A DNA stretch of 58,729 nt from Sphingopyxis sp. (lineage in GTDB: Bacteria > Pseudomonadota > Alphaproteobacteria > Sphingomonadales > Sphingomonadaceae). The position numbers and the translations under genes were made by a program. The notes beneath the pieces were generated by a model. That model ran no database searches, was not told the DNA's origin, and saw only the letters and a list, made by a program, of their open reading frames with translations. This document shows positions 16,976 through 24,493 of this stretch, one piece after another (position 1 is the stretch's first letter; each line of letters starts with the position of its first letter). The DNA lies in contig NVXM01000038.1 of the NCBI GenBank assembly GCA_002733865.1, positions 1-58,729 on the forward strand. The letters are read 5' to 3'.

Positions 16976-18067
16976 TTATCGCTCTATGGCGCTCGCGGCA
17001 ATTCCGGGATTGTCGCTGAACAGCCCGTCCACACCGGCAGCCATATAGGCGCGGATTTCCCCCTGCAGATCGCCCGGCTCGCGCGGATCGATGCCGCTTT
17101 TGAAATCGGTCGGCAGGAAGTAGTTTTCCCGGCGGAAGGTCCAGGGATGGACAACAAGGCCGGCCTTGTGCGCTGCCTCGACCAAGCCGCTCGGTGCCTG
17201 CAACTGGCCAAGAAGATTGCGATCGATCACCATATCCTTCGAAGGTCCGAGACCATCCGCGTAGGTTGATATTTTTTCTAGACCAGCTGCTGTTACCATC
17301 GCGGCATAGGTCTGCCCGTCAATATCAGGCGGACCGGCTTCGCTGGCGACCAGCTGCACCAGCCGGATGTCGGTTTTGCTGTGAAGGGCGATCAGATTGC
17401 CAACCTCGAACGACTGGATAAAGACCGGATCGGCTTTGCCAGCATAGCCATATTGCTCCAGCAATTTGAGCATGGGCTCGTCGTGGCTCAGCCCCAGAGC
17501 CTTGAAATAGCTCGGGTGCTTGGTTTCCGGATAGACGCCGATCCGCTTGCCCCTTTGTTTCTCCTGCCGTTGCAGCAATTGCAATATCTCTTCGAAGGTC
17601 GGTATTTCAAACTGGCCATCATATTTCGCATTGGCCGCCCGCAATTGCGGCAGCCGTTCCCTGGCCCGCAGCGTTTTCAGCTCAGCCAGCGTAAAATCTT
17701 CGGTGAACCAGCCTTCATGGGGTTGGCCATCGATCGTCTTGACCGTCTTGCGATCGGCAAATTCGGGTTTGTCCGCAACATCGGTGGTTTCGCTGATCTC
17801 ATTCTCGTGCCGCGCCACCAATATGCCGTCCTTGGTCAGCACCAGATCCGGTTCGATAAAATCCGCGCCTTGCTCGATCGCCAGTGCATAGGACGCAAGC
17901 GTATGTTCCGGACGCTCGCCGCTGGCACCGCGATGAGCGATAATGATCGGTGGGTCCCCGCTGAGTGTCGCCATCGGCCTCTCCGACTTTGCGCCCGGTT
18001 CTGCCTGGACGCCGCAAGCCGCCAGCATGAGCGCAGATACGAAAAGAAAGGCGTCGCAAAATTTCAT
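16976..18067 (-). CDS. Glycerophosphodiester phosphodiesterase, lipoprotein
   Basis: Hydrolyses glycerophosphodiesters to glycerol-3-phosphate and an alcohol, in the periplasm. The signal sequence ends in a lipobox (LMLAACG), so it is probably an outer-membrane lipoprotein. The catalytic pair is in IIIAHRGASGERPEHT and the metal site follows in GADFIEPDLVLTKDG; a GDPD insertion and the tail GVDGLFSDNPG complete the TIM barrel. The length of 363 residues fits GlpQ-type enzymes. It starts 2 bp after the DUF427 gene and is probably cotranscribed with it. Confidence 0.92.
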   Translation of the reverse strand: MKFCDAFLFVSALMLAACGVQAEPGAKSERPMATLSGDPPIIIAHRGASGERPEHTLASYALAIEQGADFIEPDLVLTKDGILVARHENEISETTDVADKPEFADRKTVKTIDGQPHEGWFTEDFTLAELKTLRARERLPQLRAANAKYDGQFEIPTFEEILQLLQRQEKQRGKRIGVYPETKHPSYFKALGLSHDEPMLKLLEQYGYAGKADPVFIQSFEVGNLIALHSKTDIRLVQLVASEAGPPDIDGQTYAAMVTAAGLEKISTYADGLGPSKDMVIDRNLLGQLQAPSGLVEAAHKAGLVVHPWTFRRENYFLPTDFKSGIDPREPGDLQGEIRAYMAAGVDGLFSDNPGIAASAIER

Positions 18068-18069
18068 CC

Positions 18070-18351
18070 TCAGCTGACCTCGACGCCTTTCCAGAAGGCG
18101 ATCCGGCCCTCGATTTCCGCTGCAGCCGATTTTGGCGAAGGGTAATACCAGGCCGCATCCTCGTTGATTTCTCCGTCAACGATCAGTGAATGATAGGAGG
18201 CATCACCCTTCCACGGGCAATGGCTGGTGGTGTCACTTTGCATCAGATATTTCGACCAGACAGAATCCCGGGGGAAATAGTGATTGCCCTCGACGACCAC
18301 CGTGTCGTCGCTTTCCGCGATGACCACGTCATTCCATCTTGCCTGAACCAT
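18070..18351 (-). CDS. DUF427 domain protein
   Basis: A 93-residue protein with the DUF427 fold signature: VQARWNDVVIAESDDTVVVE at the start, then NHYFPRDSVWSKYL, CPWKGDASYHSL and AWYYPSPKSAAAEIEGRIAF. Function is unknown; a role in small-molecule binding has been proposed for the fold. ATG at 18351 has an AGGA site. It sits 2 bp upstream of the glycerophosphodiesterase gene on the same strand. Confidence 0.88.
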   Translation of the reverse strand: MVQARWNDVVIAESDDTVVVEGNHYFPRDSVWSKYLMQSDTTSHCPWKGDASYHSLIVDGEINEDAAWYYPSPKSAAAEIEGRIAFWKGVEVS

Positions 18352-18521
18352 GCGCTTGTCCTTTTTCTGATACCAATATCGGCGGCGGCAGTCCCGTTAT
18401 CGGCATCCAGATCCGGATAGCCTCGAAACATAACAGTTTTATGCCAGCAGCCCTGATAAGTTCAGAAATACGGATCGGCGATACGGCATTCAGGGTAAAT
18501 CGGCCAGAATGCCGGACAGCA

Positions 18522-18890
18522 CTAGCTGTTGCGCGCAGCCAGCCCGGCGGCTTCGTAATCCGCTGCCTTGAATCCGACGACCAGTTCGTCGCCATGTTCC
18601 AGCACCGGCCGTTTGATCATGCTGGGGTTTTCCGCCATCACCATCACTGCGGTATCATCGCTGATATTTTCCTTCACCATGTCGGGCAGCTTGCGGAAGG
18701 TCGTGCCGCGCTTGTTGATCAGCGTTTCCCAGCCGACCTGCATCACCCACATTTCCAGCTTTTCCTTGGTAATCCCCGACTTTTTATAGTCATGGAATAC
18801 ATAGTTGATGCCGTTCTTCTCCATCCAGTTGCGCGCCTTCTTGATGGTGTCGCAATTGGAGATGCCATACATCTTGGTTTCGTTACTCAT
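18522..18890 (-). CDS. ArsC/Spx family protein (YffB-like)
   Basis: A 122-residue thioredoxin-fold protein of the arsenate reductase family. MYGISNCDTIKKARNW holds the single catalytic cysteine, followed by the conserved HDYKKSGI block and SMIKRPVLEH, which carries the conserved Arg of the anion pocket. The lone cysteine and lack of CxxC place it with YffB-like, glutathione-using members rather than Spx regulators; the substrate is unknown. Its start overlaps the nth stop by 8 bp. Confidence 0.87.
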   Translation of the reverse strand: MSNETKMYGISNCDTIKKARNWMEKNGINYVFHDYKKSGITKEKLEMWVMQVGWETLINKRGTTFRKLPDMVKENISDDTAVMVMAENPSMIKRPVLEHGDELVVGFKAADYEAAGLAARNS

Positions 18891-19566
18891 CACTTTGTTC
18901 CTGTTTCTGCTGCGCTTTGAGCCAGAGACAGATGTCCGCCACCGGACATCGGTCACATTTGGGGCTCCGGGAAGTGCAGATTCGCTTCCCGAACTGAATT
19001 AGCCAGAAATGGCCCTCGTGCAAGGCCCAATCGGGACTGCGCTCTTCCAGTTGCTGCGCGGTCTTGTCCGCGGTCTTCGCATTGGTCAGGCCGATCCGGT
19101 TGCAGACCCGGTGGACATGGGTGTCGACGGCGATCACATCCGCACCAAAGGTGAAGCTCATCACGATATCGGCGCATTTCCGGCCAATCCCCGGCATCGA
19201 CAACAGGCCCTCTCGGGTATGCGGTACAATTCCGCCATGTGCAGCGAGCAAATGCTGGCAGAATTTGCGGATGCTCCGGGTTTTGACATTATATAGTCCG
19301 CACGGTTTGATCGCCGCGGCAATATCGCGATCATCCAGCTCCAGCATGGCTTGCGGCGTATCCGCCAAGGCAAACAGGGCAGCCGCAGCCTTGGCAGTGT
19401 TCGGGTCCAGCGACTGCGCCGACAACATGCAGGAAATACAGGAGCGAAAGGCATCCGGCTGCCCTTTCGGCCCCTTGGCATCACTAGTGCGGCCCGGCAT
19501 GGCTTCGGCGAGGCGGCGGTAGACCGTCTCTATCTGCTCCGGCGCTATTCGGGCTTGCTCAGGCAT
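18883..19566 (-). CDS. nth: Endonuclease III (DNA glycosylase/AP lyase)
   Basis: Base-excision repair enzyme that removes oxidised pyrimidines and cuts the abasic strand. The helix-hairpin-helix has MPGIGRKCADIV with the catalytic Lys, and the catalytic Asp is in AVDTHVHRVCNRIGL. The C-terminal [4Fe-4S] loop is intact: C-x6-C-x2-C-x5-C in CTSRSPKCDRCPVADIC. The length of 227 residues is typical. ATG at 19566 overlaps the stop of an upstream second endonuclease III-like gene by 8 bp. Confidence 0.95.
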   Translation of the reverse strand: MPEQARIAPEQIETVYRRLAEAMPGRTSDAKGPKGQPDAFRSCISCMLSAQSLDPNTAKAAAALFALADTPQAMLELDDRDIAAAIKPCGLYNVKTRSIRKFCQHLLAAHGGIVPHTREGLLSMPGIGRKCADIVMSFTFGADVIAVDTHVHRVCNRIGLTNAKTADKTAQQLEERSPDWALHEGHFWLIQFGKRICTSRSPKCDRCPVADICLWLKAQQKQEQSDE

Positions 19567-20284
19567 GGCCGGAAAATTCGCAATCACTGCGCACCGGGCA
19601 GGCTGCACAATCCGGCCGTTTCGGACGGCAGATCGTTTGCGCCAGCCGCTTGCCGAGCAGATGATGCTCATCCACATCTTCCGCCGTCCATTCGGGTGGC
19701 AAGACCGGCATCAGCGCGTCATAGGACCGCGCCGTATCAGCCTTTGGTGGCACGAGCCCCATGCGCTGCACCACCCGGCGATGCCCGGAATCGAGCACCA
19801 GCGCCTTGCGATTGAAATGACTGGTGTTCATCACGCCGGCGCTGATCTTGCGAGCAACCCCCGGCAGGCTTTCCAGCCACGCCATGGCATCGGCGGTCTC
19901 CAGATTGTCCAGATGATCGAGAGTGGCACTGCCGTACTGCCGAACAATCTCCTGCAGGCAGGCTTTCAGCCGCTCCGCTGCCATCGCCGGAAAGGTCGCG
20001 GTCTTAAGGGTGCGTGTGAGAGCACCAAGGTCCGCTTCGGCAACTTTCTCCCAAGTCCCATATTCGGCCAGCAACCGGTCGCAATTGTCGTTGGACACCG
20101 CCGTCTTTGCGCGTGCACCGATCACGCCCTGCACCAGCGTCCACACGGGGTCGCGGCGCTTGTCGTCCGGACGGATCACGCGGCCGAATTCACTGATCAG
20201 CCGACCGTGCATCCGCCGCAATATTTCGGTACGATGATCGGATCCCAAGTCTAGCTGCATCACCGGCATATGGGTGAGCTGCAT
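19559..20284 (-). CDS. Second endonuclease III-like HhH-GPD protein
   Basis: A divergent paralogue of endonuclease III, about 240 residues, directly upstream of nth. The hairpin reads LPGVARKISAGVM and the catalytic Asp sits in LVLDSGHRRVVQRMGL, with Ser-Gly in place of the usual Thr-His. The iron-sulfur loop CRPKRPDCAACPVRSDC is complete. It is therefore probably active, but on an unknown lesion. The start is uncertain: ATG 20284 is used; ATGs at 20269 and 20260 and a TTG at 20371 are also open. It is coupled to nth by an 8-bp overlap. Confidence 0.82.
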   Translation of the reverse strand: MQLTHMPVMQLDLGSDHRTEILRRMHGRLISEFGRVIRPDDKRRDPVWTLVQGVIGARAKTAVSNDNCDRLLAEYGTWEKVAEADLGALTRTLKTATFPAMAAERLKACLQEIVRQYGSATLDHLDNLETADAMAWLESLPGVARKISAGVMNTSHFNRKALVLDSGHRRVVQRMGLVPPKADTARSYDALMPVLPPEWTAEDVDEHHLLGKRLAQTICRPKRPDCAACPVRSDCEFSGHA

Positions 20285-20351
20285 GTCGGTGGCAAGACTC
20301 CGTTGATCGCGATCCAACGGCGGCTGGCTGAGCCCGCCGCGCCTTGGTCCG

Positions 20352-20759
20352 TTAGTTGAGCCTGCGGCCAATAGTCACAACCGGTTGTACTTCATATCCC
20401 AGCGCCGTGTAAAAACCGATCGCCGCCTCATTGTCTTCGCGCACCATCAGCTGGATTTTGGGCGCGTCGCGGTCGCGAAGCCAGGCTTCGGCAGCGTCCA
20501 TCAATATTCGGCCCAGCCCGCTGCCACGCTGGTCGGGTGCCACGCCCAGATAATAGACCCAGCCGCGATGGCCATCATCGCCGACCATCACCGTTGCCGC
20601 CAGCCGGCCATCCAGTTCCAACAACAGAATATCGGAGCCCGGTCCCTGAACCGCCCGGACAAAATCGGCGGTAGCATCATTCCACGGCCGGGTGAGCCCG
20701 CAGGCTTCCCACAGCGCGACCACTGCTGCCAGGTCCTCGTCTCCCGCCCGCCGCATCAT
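20352..20759 (-). CDS. GNAT family N-acetyltransferase (YpeA-like)
   Basis: A 135-residue acyl-CoA-dependent acetyltransferase. The acetyl-CoA loop is in VAPDQRGSGLGRILMDAAEAWL and the C-terminal block is NEAAIGFYTALGYEVQPVV, with the LGYE ending typical of YpeA-type proteins. The N-terminus (AVVALWEACGLTRPWND) also matches that group. The substrate is unknown. It begins 3 bp after the stop of the upstream oxidoreductase, so it belongs to the minus-strand run that includes the two endonuclease genes. Confidence 0.88.
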   Translation of the reverse strand: MMRRAGDEDLAAVVALWEACGLTRPWNDATADFVRAVQGPGSDILLLELDGRLAATVMVGDDGHRGWVYYLGVAPDQRGSGLGRILMDAAEAWLRDRDAPKIQLMVREDNEAAIGFYTALGYEVQPVVTIGRRLN

Positions 20760-20762
20760 TGC

Positions 20763-21770
20763 CTAGATATCGACGATGATCTTGCCGAAATGCTTGCCCG
20801 ATTCCTGATGACGGAACGCATCCGCGAGATCGGAGAGCGGGAAATGCTGGTCGAGCACCGGCTTGATGCCATTGGCCTCGATCGCCGCGATCATGTCTAT
20901 CTGGTGCGAACGGCTGCCGACGGTCAGGCCCTGCACCCGCAAATTCTTGCCCATCAGCAGGCCCGTCTGCACCGGTCCGGCAAAGCCGGTCAAGACGCCG
21001 ATCAGGGCGATATGGCCACCGATCCGGGCTGCGGTCATCGACTGGTCGAGCGTACCCGGTCCGCCGATTTCGACAACGCAATCGACGCCCTTGCCGCCGG
21101 TCAGCTCAAGCACTTTCTTCCCCCAGGCTTCGACCTCCTTGTAATTGATCAGGTGGTCCGCCCCCATGTCCCTGAGCCGCTCCAGCTTGTCGTTCGAAGA
21201 TGACGTCGCGATCACCGTCGCCCCCGCCGCCTTGGCAAATTGCAGCGCGAAGATCGAAACGCCGCCAGTGCCCTGCACCAGCACCGTATCGCCCGGCTTG
21301 ACGCAGCCATCGACAAACAGCGCGCGCCACGCGGTCAGACCCGCGCAGGTCAGGGTCGCAGCTTCGGCGGCGCTATAATCCTTCGGTGCTTTGGTCCAAG
21401 CCGTTTCAGGCCCGACCGCCTGCTCGACCGCATAGCCGTCGATGCCGTCACCCGGCACGCGCTTGAACCCGCCTTCGGGCGGCTCACCGTCAATCCAGTC
21501 GGGGAAGAAGGTCGAGACCACCAGATCTCCCACCGCAAAATCGCTGACGCCCTCGCCCACCGCAGTGACCTCGCCCGCGCCGTCGGACATGGGAATGCGA
21601 TTTTCTTCGGTCGGGATCATCCCCTTGACCACCGCATAGTCATGATAGTTTAAGCTGGACGCCCGCACCCGCACCGCAATTTCGCCGGGCCCGGGAGCCG
21701 CCGGTTCGGGCAGATCGACCAGCTTGAGATTGTCGAGCGAGGCCGGGGCGTGGAGGTGAATGGCTTTCAT
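20763..21770 (-). CDS. NAD(P)-dependent medium-chain alcohol dehydrogenase/reductase
   Basis: A 335-residue MDR oxidoreductase. The GroES-like N-terminal half has VRASSLNYHDYAVVKG, where zinc enzymes would have Cys-GxD, and no structural zinc cysteines are seen, so it is probably zinc-free and quinone-reductase-like. The Rossmann half starts with VQGTGGVSIFALQFAKAAGA. ATG at 21770 has an AGGAG site; the longer frame upstream lacks one. It heads the run of five closely packed minus-strand genes down to 18522. Confidence 0.87.
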   Translation of the reverse strand: MKAIHLHAPASLDNLKLVDLPEPAAPGPGEIAVRVRASSLNYHDYAVVKGMIPTEENRIPMSDGAGEVTAVGEGVSDFAVGDLVVSTFFPDWIDGEPPEGGFKRVPGDGIDGYAVEQAVGPETAWTKAPKDYSAAEAATLTCAGLTAWRALFVDGCVKPGDTVLVQGTGGVSIFALQFAKAAGATVIATSSSNDKLERLRDMGADHLINYKEVEAWGKKVLELTGGKGVDCVVEIGGPGTLDQSMTAARIGGHIALIGVLTGFAGPVQTGLLMGKNLRVQGLTVGSRSHQIDMIAAIEANGIKPVLDQHFPLSDLADAFRHQESGKHFGKIIVDI

Positions 21771-22490
21771 GGGGCTTCTCCTGGGTTTAATTGTCTGATT
21801 AAAAACAGGTCTAGTATGGCGGCCACGAGCGGTCAACAACTGCCGGATTACACAGCTGGCCACTGTGCTGCCCATCTTGAAAATTGGTTACCTTAACGCC
21901 ATTTTGACACCATGAAAAAGACGGTCACGACAGAAAATAAACTCCTGGAATCCATCGACCGTCTGTTGGACGCCGCCCGAACCGGCACGGCTGAACAACG
22001 CAATTTCTTTTCAGTGCGCAAGACTGAGGGTCTCGGCGTAGGGCTGCGCAATGGCAAGATTATGCGGCAAAAACGTCTTACCAATTGTTTGCCATAGTTT
22101 TCGGTAGGTCAACCTTCTCCGAGGCAGAGAGGCCGAAAACGACCGGTAATTCGACTTTCTACGCAGATGCCTTGTTCCGTGCGAGGAGGGCACCAAAAAG
22201 GGCTATAACCACACGCCTGAAGCCAAAGCCCGCGACCGGTTCGCGCGCAATGAACTTCTGATTCGCAGGGCGCCCTGTTCGCAGACCGGGCGATGATCTT
22301 TGATTCGTCAGCTCTGATCGAACGGCCGGAGGTGCTGCTGGAACTGGCGCACGGTCAAGTTGCCCGCCGCACAGATCCGGCACGGGACTGGTTCGAAAAA
22401 CTGTACGGCGACTTGGTCTGAACAACAGCCCACCCGTCAGTCCGAAACGCCCCATTAACCGAGACGCCCGTGCTTCTCATGCGCGCGCCA
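21771..22490. other. 720-bp stretch without a confident gene; degraded coding fragments
   Basis: No intact gene is supported. A 61-residue plus-strand frame (21912-22097) starts MKKTVTTENKLLESIDRLLD but has no ribosome binding site. Further on, two plus-strand pieces in different frames look protein-like: one near 22185-22270 containing KKGYNHTPEAKARDRFARNE and one near 22270-22421 containing DSSALIERPEVLLELAHGQV and ending DWFEKLYGDLV. The frame switch between them suggests a decayed gene. I do not recognise the family. Confidence 0.35.
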
Positions 22491-22939
22491 CTAGCGGCTC
22501 AGCTGCCCTCGGATCGCTCCGCCGGGATATTCCGCCGTGTGCACATTGACATAAAAGGCCGAGGGATCGCCTTGGATCCGGTCTGCGTCCATTCCGAACC
22601 ATCGGCACAGCCCTTGTATCCGCCTTCATTGGCAGGGTGCAGGGTGAAGACCGGCGGACCGTTGGTGCCGCGAACGCCACGGTGAATATGTGCTGCAGTG
22701 ATCGGGCCGATCCCGCTGACCCCGTTGATGTCCCAGCAAATCTGCCCGAATGCTTCGGAAATGCTGATCTCGGCGCGGCCATAGCCATCGACATCACCGC
22801 CGCCGACTTCCTCGCTGCCGAGCATGGTCGTGCGATAGACATCACCAGTCCGCTCGACCACCTTCTCTTCCACCGTGGCGCATCCCGCCAGCGCGGCGGC
22901 ACCAAGGCCCGCGAGCAGCAGATTTTGCAATTTCAACAT
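22491..22939 (-). pseudogene. CHRD domain lipoprotein, frameshifted
   Basis: CHRD proteins are secreted immunoglobulin-like domains of unclear function. The signal sequence ends in the lipobox LAGCATVEEK, and the domain core GPITAAHIHRGVRGTNGPPV is clear. The frame breaks at about 22580-22586: after GSEWTQ the expected continuation DRIQGDPSAFYVNVHTAEYP and GGAIRGQLSR is in another frame and ends at 22491. One base has been lost or gained in a run of G and C. It is either a real mutation or a sequencing error; read alone, the first frame ends in an unrelated tail. Confidence 0.75.
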
Positions 22940-23280
22940 TATCTCTTTCCTGTTTTCGCTCGCGTCTTGCGCGCTAGAGTAACAGAAGGATAACGGGCGA
23001 GCGGCGATCGGGTTCCGGCGACCCTTTGCATGGCGTGCACCCGCCCTTTTTTCGCCCGCGACCAGCCCTTTATCTGCCGTTCAACGGCATTGGCTTCGTC
23101 GCGCGTTCCGAACATTTCACTCCAGACCAGCGCGACCGGACGACGGCTATACGTATAGCCACGATGCCCCCGACTTATGAGCGGCAACGCAGGATTGTAG
23201 GTCGTCATTGTGGCCAACATAGAGAAGAAGATATCTCTTTTGCGCTGGCGCTGCGCCTCTTTCGATATTATAAATTCCAC
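22939..23280 (-). pseudogene. GIY-YIG nuclease family protein, frameshifted remnant
   Basis: Small GIY-YIG endonuclease-like gene. The C-terminal half GYTYSRRPVALVWSEMFG, NAVERQIKGWSRAKKGR is in one frame, but the preceding YVGHNDDLQSCVAAHKSGA, which carries the YxG part of the motif, lies in another. The break is at about 23160 and is consistent with a one-base insertion. No sound start with the first part of the motif is seen. It overlaps the 5' end of the CHRD pseudogene, and both lie in a region of decay. Confidence 0.7.
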
Positions 23281-23426
23281 GTCTAGGAATTCTTATCTTC
23301 ATACTTTGCTTGCTAGGAAGACGACTATCGGCATTAAGCCTTACGTTGCCGCGCGACGCAACTAAGCGTGGAAGTGACACTATGTCTGCGCTTAAATCTT
23401 CACCAACCTCAAAACCAATGTCTCTA

Positions 23427-23621
23427 TCAAGCCAGATACGCAGACTGCTCATAATCCAAAGCCGCGTGCGATATCTCTAGTGCTTCTTCGCTAAGCGAAG
23501 TTTGGAGCTGACGATTTTGCACTTTTTCAACGTGCTTTGATCTTTCAGAAATTCCTTTTGGCTGATCTAGCCGTTTCCTTTTTTCATCTGTGAGGTCGGT
23601 GCGGCGTGAGTTTTTCATCCG
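23427..23621 (-). CDS. Hypothetical small charged protein in AT-rich patch
   Basis: Possible 64-residue protein, strongly charged: MKNSRRTDLTDEKRKRLDQ at the start and a C-terminus ending HAALDYEQSAYLA. I do not recognise it. The ATG at 23621 has only a weak upstream site. The frame runs open back into the end of the methyltransferase gene in another phase, so it might be a shifted tail of that gene, though no methyltransferase-like motif is seen. Another frame, beginning at 23452 with MSSLRIWLDRDIGFEVGEDL, overlaps its end. Support is weak. Confidence 0.3.
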   Translation of the reverse strand, partial: RMKNSRRTDLTDEKRKRLDQPKGISERSKHVEKVQNRQLQTSLSEEALEISHAALDYEQSAYLA

Positions 23622-23637
23622 ATCGCCGTCGCGGCAC

Positions 23638-24102
23638 TTATGAATCAGGCGAAAAATAACTTTCGTAGATATTTTCTTCAACAAAAAGAAAGCCTTTTTC
23701 CGATAGCAGACTTCGAGCTTTTTTAAGGAGGGCTAGTTGTCTTTCAATTGTGCTTTTATTTGTTTCGTCGATGATGTGATGACACACGAGATTGATGGTA
23801 ATGAAATCATAACTTCTCTTCTGCGGCATAAGCTCAAATGTAGTTTTCAGAAGATTTGTTTTTGGATGATTGACGAAATTTTCATGTGCATCGACACTTG
23901 GATCAATAATGTCAATAAACTCGATATTTTTATTGAGGTCACAGATTGCGTTAGCGAATGTTCCAATACCTCCGCCAATATCTAAACCAGTTAACAGACC
24001 ATTCTTCTCTGTGAATTCAGCGATGGCTTGCGTGTCCCAAGATTCAATGCTCCGCCATTTCGACCATTCGACGAACTTTGAGTCAGATGCTTCCTGTCTC
24101 AT
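23638..24102 (-). CDS. Class I SAM-dependent methyltransferase, possibly C-terminally short
   Basis: A 154-residue methyltransferase. Motif I is LLTGLDIGGGIGTFANAI, with an acidic motif II in IEFIDIIDPSVD and a motif IV region in DFITINLVCHHIIDE; the last strand is GFLFVEENIYESYF. Family members usually continue further, so the stop directly after YFSPDS suggests truncation. Base composition is clearly richer in A and T than the flanking genes. Its start overlaps the stop of the small H-NS-like gene (ATGA), so the two are translationally coupled. The substrate is unknown. Confidence 0.78.
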   Translation of the reverse strand: MRQEASDSKFVEWSKWRSIESWDTQAIAEFTEKNGLLTGLDIGGGIGTFANAICDLNKNIEFIDIIDPSVDAHENFVNHPKTNLLKTTFELMPQKRSYDFITINLVCHHIIDETNKSTIERQLALLKKARSLLSEKGFLFVEENIYESYFSPDS

Positions 24103-24275
24103 TTTTTTGTCCGTCCTTCAGCACGCGAGCCTTTTAGCATGCCAGCAGCAAAACCAAACTCTATACCAAGACGCTTTAATTCTTTCAGTGCATTCGCACG
24201 TTCCATCTTCATAGCCTCAAGCATCTTCTGCTGAACAGCTTCCATTTCAGTTTTCAATTCCTGGTAAGACTTCAT
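24099..24275 (-). CDS. Short H-NS-like coiled-coil protein
   Basis: A 58-residue protein: MKSYQELKTEMEAVQQKML, then MERANALKELKRLGIEFG and a basic tail SRAEGRTKK. The N-terminal helices, the KELKRLGIEFG hinge and the overall layout resemble the oligomerisation region of H-NS-family nucleoid proteins, but the C-terminal DNA-binding loop is absent. ATG at 24275 has an AGAGGTG site. It is coupled by ATGA overlap to the downstream methyltransferase. The H-NS link is by eye and tentative; it may simply be a small coiled-coil protein. Confidence 0.6.
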   Translation of the reverse strand: MKSYQELKTEMEAVQQKMLEAMKMERANALKELKRLGIEFGFAAGMLKGSRAEGRTKK

Positions 24276-24493
24276 CTCACACCTCTATTGCTATTTCGCC
24301 TTCAGCAAAGTGCTGTTTCTTCAGTTCCAATTCTTAGCCTTTGAGTTACTAAGAGTTTCAGTCGTCACGCCTTTGCACAATATTGTGTGTAACCGTATGG
24401 ACAAAGACTAAGCAAATCAATGACGGATTTGAGTGTACGAACGCAATGTCCGATTCAATAATATCATTAAATCAATGACTTCCGCTACAAAAA

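Noticed and set aside
21912..22097. 61-residue plus-strand frame
   Set aside because: No ribosome binding site or known motif; kept only in the description of the stretch.
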